A stretch of 9,514 nucleotides of DNA from Solirubrobacterales bacterium (lineage in GTDB: Bacteria > Actinomycetota > Thermoleophilia > Solirubrobacterales > Solirubrobacteraceae), in NCBI GenBank assembly GCA_025964065.1, contig JAOPZO010000473.1:1-9514 (forward strand), in the 5' to 3' direction. Position 1 is the first letter of the stretch, and each line of letters starts with the position of its first letter. A program made the translations under genes and the position numbers. Positions 5,872 to 9,514 of this stretch are shown here, one piece after another. Below the pieces are notes generated by a model. It made no database searches and was not told the DNA's origin. It saw only the letters and a list, made by a program, of their open reading frames with translations.

Positions 5872-5875
5872 AACC

Positions 5876-8001
<2,126 letters not shown>

Positions 8002-8076
8002 ATTCCCCCGGCGTCCCGGCGCGAGCCGCTCCGGAAGTCCGTCGGGGCCCCGGGGCGTCGCCGGTGCACGAAGACC

Positions 8077-8115
8077 CCGACCGCCCTCACCCGGAGGTGA
8101 CAGCCGCAGGGTCGG
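8077..8115. terminator. inverted repeats between the convergent transporter and nitroreductase genes
   Basis: TCACC-CGGA-GGTGA (8087-8100) is a perfect 5-bp hairpin, enclosed by CCGACC (8077-8082) pairing with GGTCGG (8110-8115). Being symmetric, the structure could end transcription from both sides of this 131-bp convergent gap. A palindrome CGGGGCCCCG lies at 8043-8052. No T-runs are present, so the call is tentative. No gene is supported in 8002-8132. Confidence 0.35.
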
Positions 8116-8132
8116 CGTTCGACGGCCCGTGG

Positions 8133-8651
8133 TCAGTCCAGGAACGTCACGACGTCGGTGAGGGGCGCACGCCCGGGCGTGCGCTCCTCCTGGCGCTTCG
8201 GCCCGAGGTGCAGCAGGCCGAGCGTCCGCTCGCCCTCCGGGATGCCGAGCGCGGCGCACCCCTCCGGGGCGCGCAGGACCGCCGGCGTGCGCCAGTAGCC
8301 CGCGAGGCCGCGGTCGTGGGCCCCGAGAAGCACGAGGTAGGCGGCGACCGCCGCCGCGTCGCGGTCCTCCTCGTCGGTGACGGGGTCGCCGCACTGCACC
8401 GTGGAGACCGCGATCAGCGTGGGCGCCCGGTCGAGCTTCGCGCCCGAGCCGGGCTGCTGCGCGTCCGCGGCGGCCTTGAGCCGCTTCCTGGCCTGCGGCC
8501 CGAGGACCCGGAAGCGCCAGGGGTTCGTGAGGTGGTGGTTCGGGGCCCAGGAGGCGAGCTCGAAGAGCTCCTCGAGCACCTCCCGCGGGACGGGGGAGGG
8601 CCCGTAGGCCTTGTGGGTGCGGCGGGAGCGGACGGCCTCCTCGAGCTCCAC
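8133..8651 (-). CDS. small nitroreductase family protein (FMN-dependent, YdjA-like)
   Basis: This is a flavin (FMN) oxidoreductase of the nitroreductase fold, acting in the cytoplasm, usually with NAD(P)H. The natural substrate is not predictable. The 172-residue protein is near the minimal family length. RSRRTHKAYG (8-17) is the N-terminal FMN-phosphate-binding segment. ELASWAPNHHLTNPWRFRVL (31-50) is the conserved helix and strand, with the APxH...PWRF pattern of the YdjA-like group. GLLHLGPKRQEERTPGR (145-161) is the C-terminal flavin-contact region ending in the usual P-x-R. The start is GTG 8651, a single base after the TGA of the upstream gene (TGA-G-GTG), so translation is coupled to it. 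I see no other start that keeps the FMN-binding Arg residues with a better ribosome site. Confidence 0.88.
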   Translation of the reverse strand: MELEEAVRSRRTHKAYGPSPVPREVLEELFELASWAPNHHLTNPWRFRVLGPQARKRLKAAADAQQPGSGAKLDRAPTLIAVSTVQCGDPVTDEEDRDAAAVAAYLVLLGAHDRGLAGYWRTPAVLRAPEGCAALGIPEGERTLGLLHLGPKRQEERTPGRAPLTDVVTFLD

Positions 8652-8652
8652 C

Positions 8653-9282
8653 TCAGGCCGCCTCGTCCTCGTCGTCCTCGTAGAGGGACTCCGAGGCGAG
8701 CTCGCGGTTCGCGGTGCCCCACAGCCTGATGTCGAGCACGTCGCCGCGGTAGTCGTCCGGGGCGATCAGCGTGAAGCGGTCGTCCAGCAGCGCGCACTGG
8801 TCCACGGCGAGGCCCGCGAGCTCCGCGGTCACCTGCTTGCCGCCGCGCACGAGCGGCCGACCCCAGACGAGCGTCATCTGCGCGACCTTCCCGAGCTCTC
8901 CGCGCCACTCGCCGATGACGTCCTCGCACAGGTCGAGCTTCCAGTCCGGGTTCTGCTCGGCGACCTCGGCGGTGAAGTCGGCGCTCGCGTCGAGGTCGGT
9001 CGGCTCCGCGCCGTCGACTCCCGGGACGAACGACACGTGCCCGTACAGCTCGTAGCCCGTCGTGGTGCGGCTCGTGACCGGGACGTAGGTGCGCCCGCCG
9101 TAGGTGCGGTCGGGGAACCACACGAGGTCGCCGGCCTGGCCCAGGTCCTCGCCCTCGTCGTCCAGACGCAGGCAGGCCGCGAGGAACTCCACGCGGAGGC
9201 GATCGGCCCAGCGGCCGTACGGGATGTCGTCCTGCGGCGGCTCGGCGGCGAAGGAGATGACGAAGCGCTGGGTGGGCGGCAT
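8653..9282 (-). CDS. conserved-looking hypothetical protein, soluble
   Basis: This 209-residue protein is one I do not recognise. It has no signal peptide and no membrane helix. It is acidic overall, and the C-terminus is strongly so (YEDDEDEAA). Notable segments are RFVISFAAEPPQDDIPYGRWADRLRVEFL (6-34), GDLVWFPDRTYGGRTYVPVTSRTTTGYELYGHVSF (51-85) and DVLDIRLWGTANRELASESLYE (181-202). The alternation of Trp/Tyr-rich strands suggests a mostly beta fold. The start is ATG 9282; there is no Shine-Dalgarno sequence, but a TAGACT -10 ends ten bases upstream, so the message is probably near-leaderless. It is the first gene of a two-gene unit with the nitroreductase, separated by one base, which hints at a shared role that I cannot name. 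Confidence 0.8.
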   Translation of the reverse strand: MPPTQRFVISFAAEPPQDDIPYGRWADRLRVEFLAACLRLDDEGEDLGQAGDLVWFPDRTYGGRTYVPVTSRTTTGYELYGHVSFVPGVDGAEPTDLDASADFTAEVAEQNPDWKLDLCEDVIGEWRGELGKVAQMTLVWGRPLVRGGKQVTAELAGLAVDQCALLDDRFTLIAPDDYRGDVLDIRLWGTANRELASESLYEDDEDEAA

Positions 9283-9292
9283 GGTGGCCCCG

Positions 9293-9298
9293 AGTCTA
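9293..9298 (-). promoter_or_regulatory. -10 element for the hypothetical/nitroreductase pair
   Basis: TAGACT on the minus strand (9298 to 9293) fits the TANNNT pattern and ends ten bases before the ATG at 9282. There is no Shine-Dalgarno sequence between them. It resembles the TAGGCT elements in front of pyrE and the tRNA. No clear -35 is visible. Confidence 0.45.
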
Positions 9299-9328
9299 GG
9301 AGGCGGTCCGGGAGCGGGGCGCGGTGGC

Positions 9329-9362
9329 GGAGCGCGCCGAGGGGGCCGATGTGGAGCGAGGG
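9329..9362. repeat. 34-nt direct repeat, copy 1
   Basis: The 34 bases at 9329-9362 recur at 9481-9514 with a single difference (A9355 against G9507). The copies begin 152 bases apart. Both contain GAGGGGGCCGATG, which in this copy is the left arm of a strong hairpin. The repeat lies upstream of the minus-strand gene at 8653-9282 and outside any supported coding region. Confidence 0.8.
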
Positions 9363-9382
9363 GCGCAGCATCGGCCCTCTCG
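9338..9382. other. strong hairpin built on the direct repeat
   Basis: Bases 9338-9351 pair with 9369-9382 over 14 pairs, one of them G-U, around a 17-nt loop. It lies about 40 bases upstream of the -10 of the minus-strand pair. It could be a terminator for a gene beyond the window or a dispersed palindromic element. No T-run is present on either strand. Confidence 0.6.
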
Positions 9383-9447
9383 CGGCTCCGGGGGGTCCTT
9401 CGCGCGGTGTTCGGCCCTCCCGCCGCACGTTCCTCGGCCCGGAGCCG
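9383..9447. other. long inverted repeat
   Basis: CGGCTCCGGG (9383-9392) and CCCGGAGCCG (9438-9447) are perfect 10-nt inverted repeats with a 45-nt interior. They directly abut the hairpin at 9338-9382. The interior carries a further TCGGCCCTC (9411-9419), also found at 9371-9379, which can pair with the GAGGGGGCCGA in either direct repeat. No gene is supported in 9283-9514. Confidence 0.45.
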
Positions 9448-9480
9448 ACGAAGGTGCCCCGCGCGGGCCGCGGCAGCGCC

Positions 9481-9514
9481 GGAGCGCGCCGAGGGGGCCG
9501 ATGTGGGGCGAGGG
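9481..9514. repeat. 34-nt direct repeat, copy 2 (at the window edge)
   Basis: This is the second copy of the 9329-9362 repeat, with one mismatch, and it runs exactly to the last base of the window, so its true length is unknown. If the whole hairpin unit is repeated, the right arm (CATCGGCCCTC-like) should follow within about 20 bases outside the window. Confidence 0.8.

Noticed and set aside
9329..9514. A CRISPR array starting at the right edge.
   Set aside because: There are only two copies, with an interval of 118 bases, far longer than a usual spacer, and the interval itself is full of inverted repeats. No cas gene is in the window.

Overview
This is a very GC-rich chromosomal window with strong third-position G/C bias and actinobacterial-type features. 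These include a PG_binding/YkuD L,D-transpeptidase, TANNNT -10 elements placed directly in front of start codons, and an Ala/Arg/Asp-rich proteome. I infer an actinomycetota, possibly of the Thermoleophilia/Solirubrobacterales kind. That placement is an impression from composition and gene style and was not tested by any search.

Layout. (1) 1-572, +: the 3' part of an L,D-transpeptidase gene that enters from the left. (2) 597-959, -: a small two-helix membrane protein of unknown function, convergent with the first gene. (3) 980-1531, +: pyrE (orotate phosphoribosyltransferase), divergent from the membrane protein across only 20 bp that hold a symmetric TAGGCTA -10 sequence. (4) 1567-1638, +: tRNA-Arg(CCT), whose probable promoter overlaps the pyrE stop codon. 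(5) 1639-1913: non-coding, with a possible terminator, a TATAGT -10, and a leader of about 115 nt that can fold in alternative ways. (6) 1914-8001, +: a complete five-gene peptide-type ABC importer operon in the order permease C, lipoprotein binding protein, permease B, ATPase D, ATPase F. (7) 8133-9282, -: a tightly coupled pair, a protein of unknown function followed by a small nitroreductase, convergent with the transporter operon. (8) 9283-9514: non-coding, with strong inverted repeats and two copies of a 34-nt direct repeat (one mismatch), the second ending at the window edge.

How the genes work together. The lipoprotein would capture a peptide or similar solute outside the membrane, the two permeases would form the channel, and the two ATPases would drive import. 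All five parts are intact, so the operon can encode a whole transporter, but the substrate cannot be read from the sequence. The binding-protein gene lies second rather than first. It is bounded by one stem-loop before its ribosome binding site and a much larger one, with a GAGA tetraloop, after its stop codon. This suggests that its mRNA segment is protected or separately processed to give more binding protein than permease.

I found no mobile element, CRISPR array, phage gene or defence system. The points most worth a second look are RNA-level and DNA-level: the operon leader, the stem-loops around the binding-protein gene, the symmetric promoter, the missing cysteine in one ATPase, and the terminal repeats.
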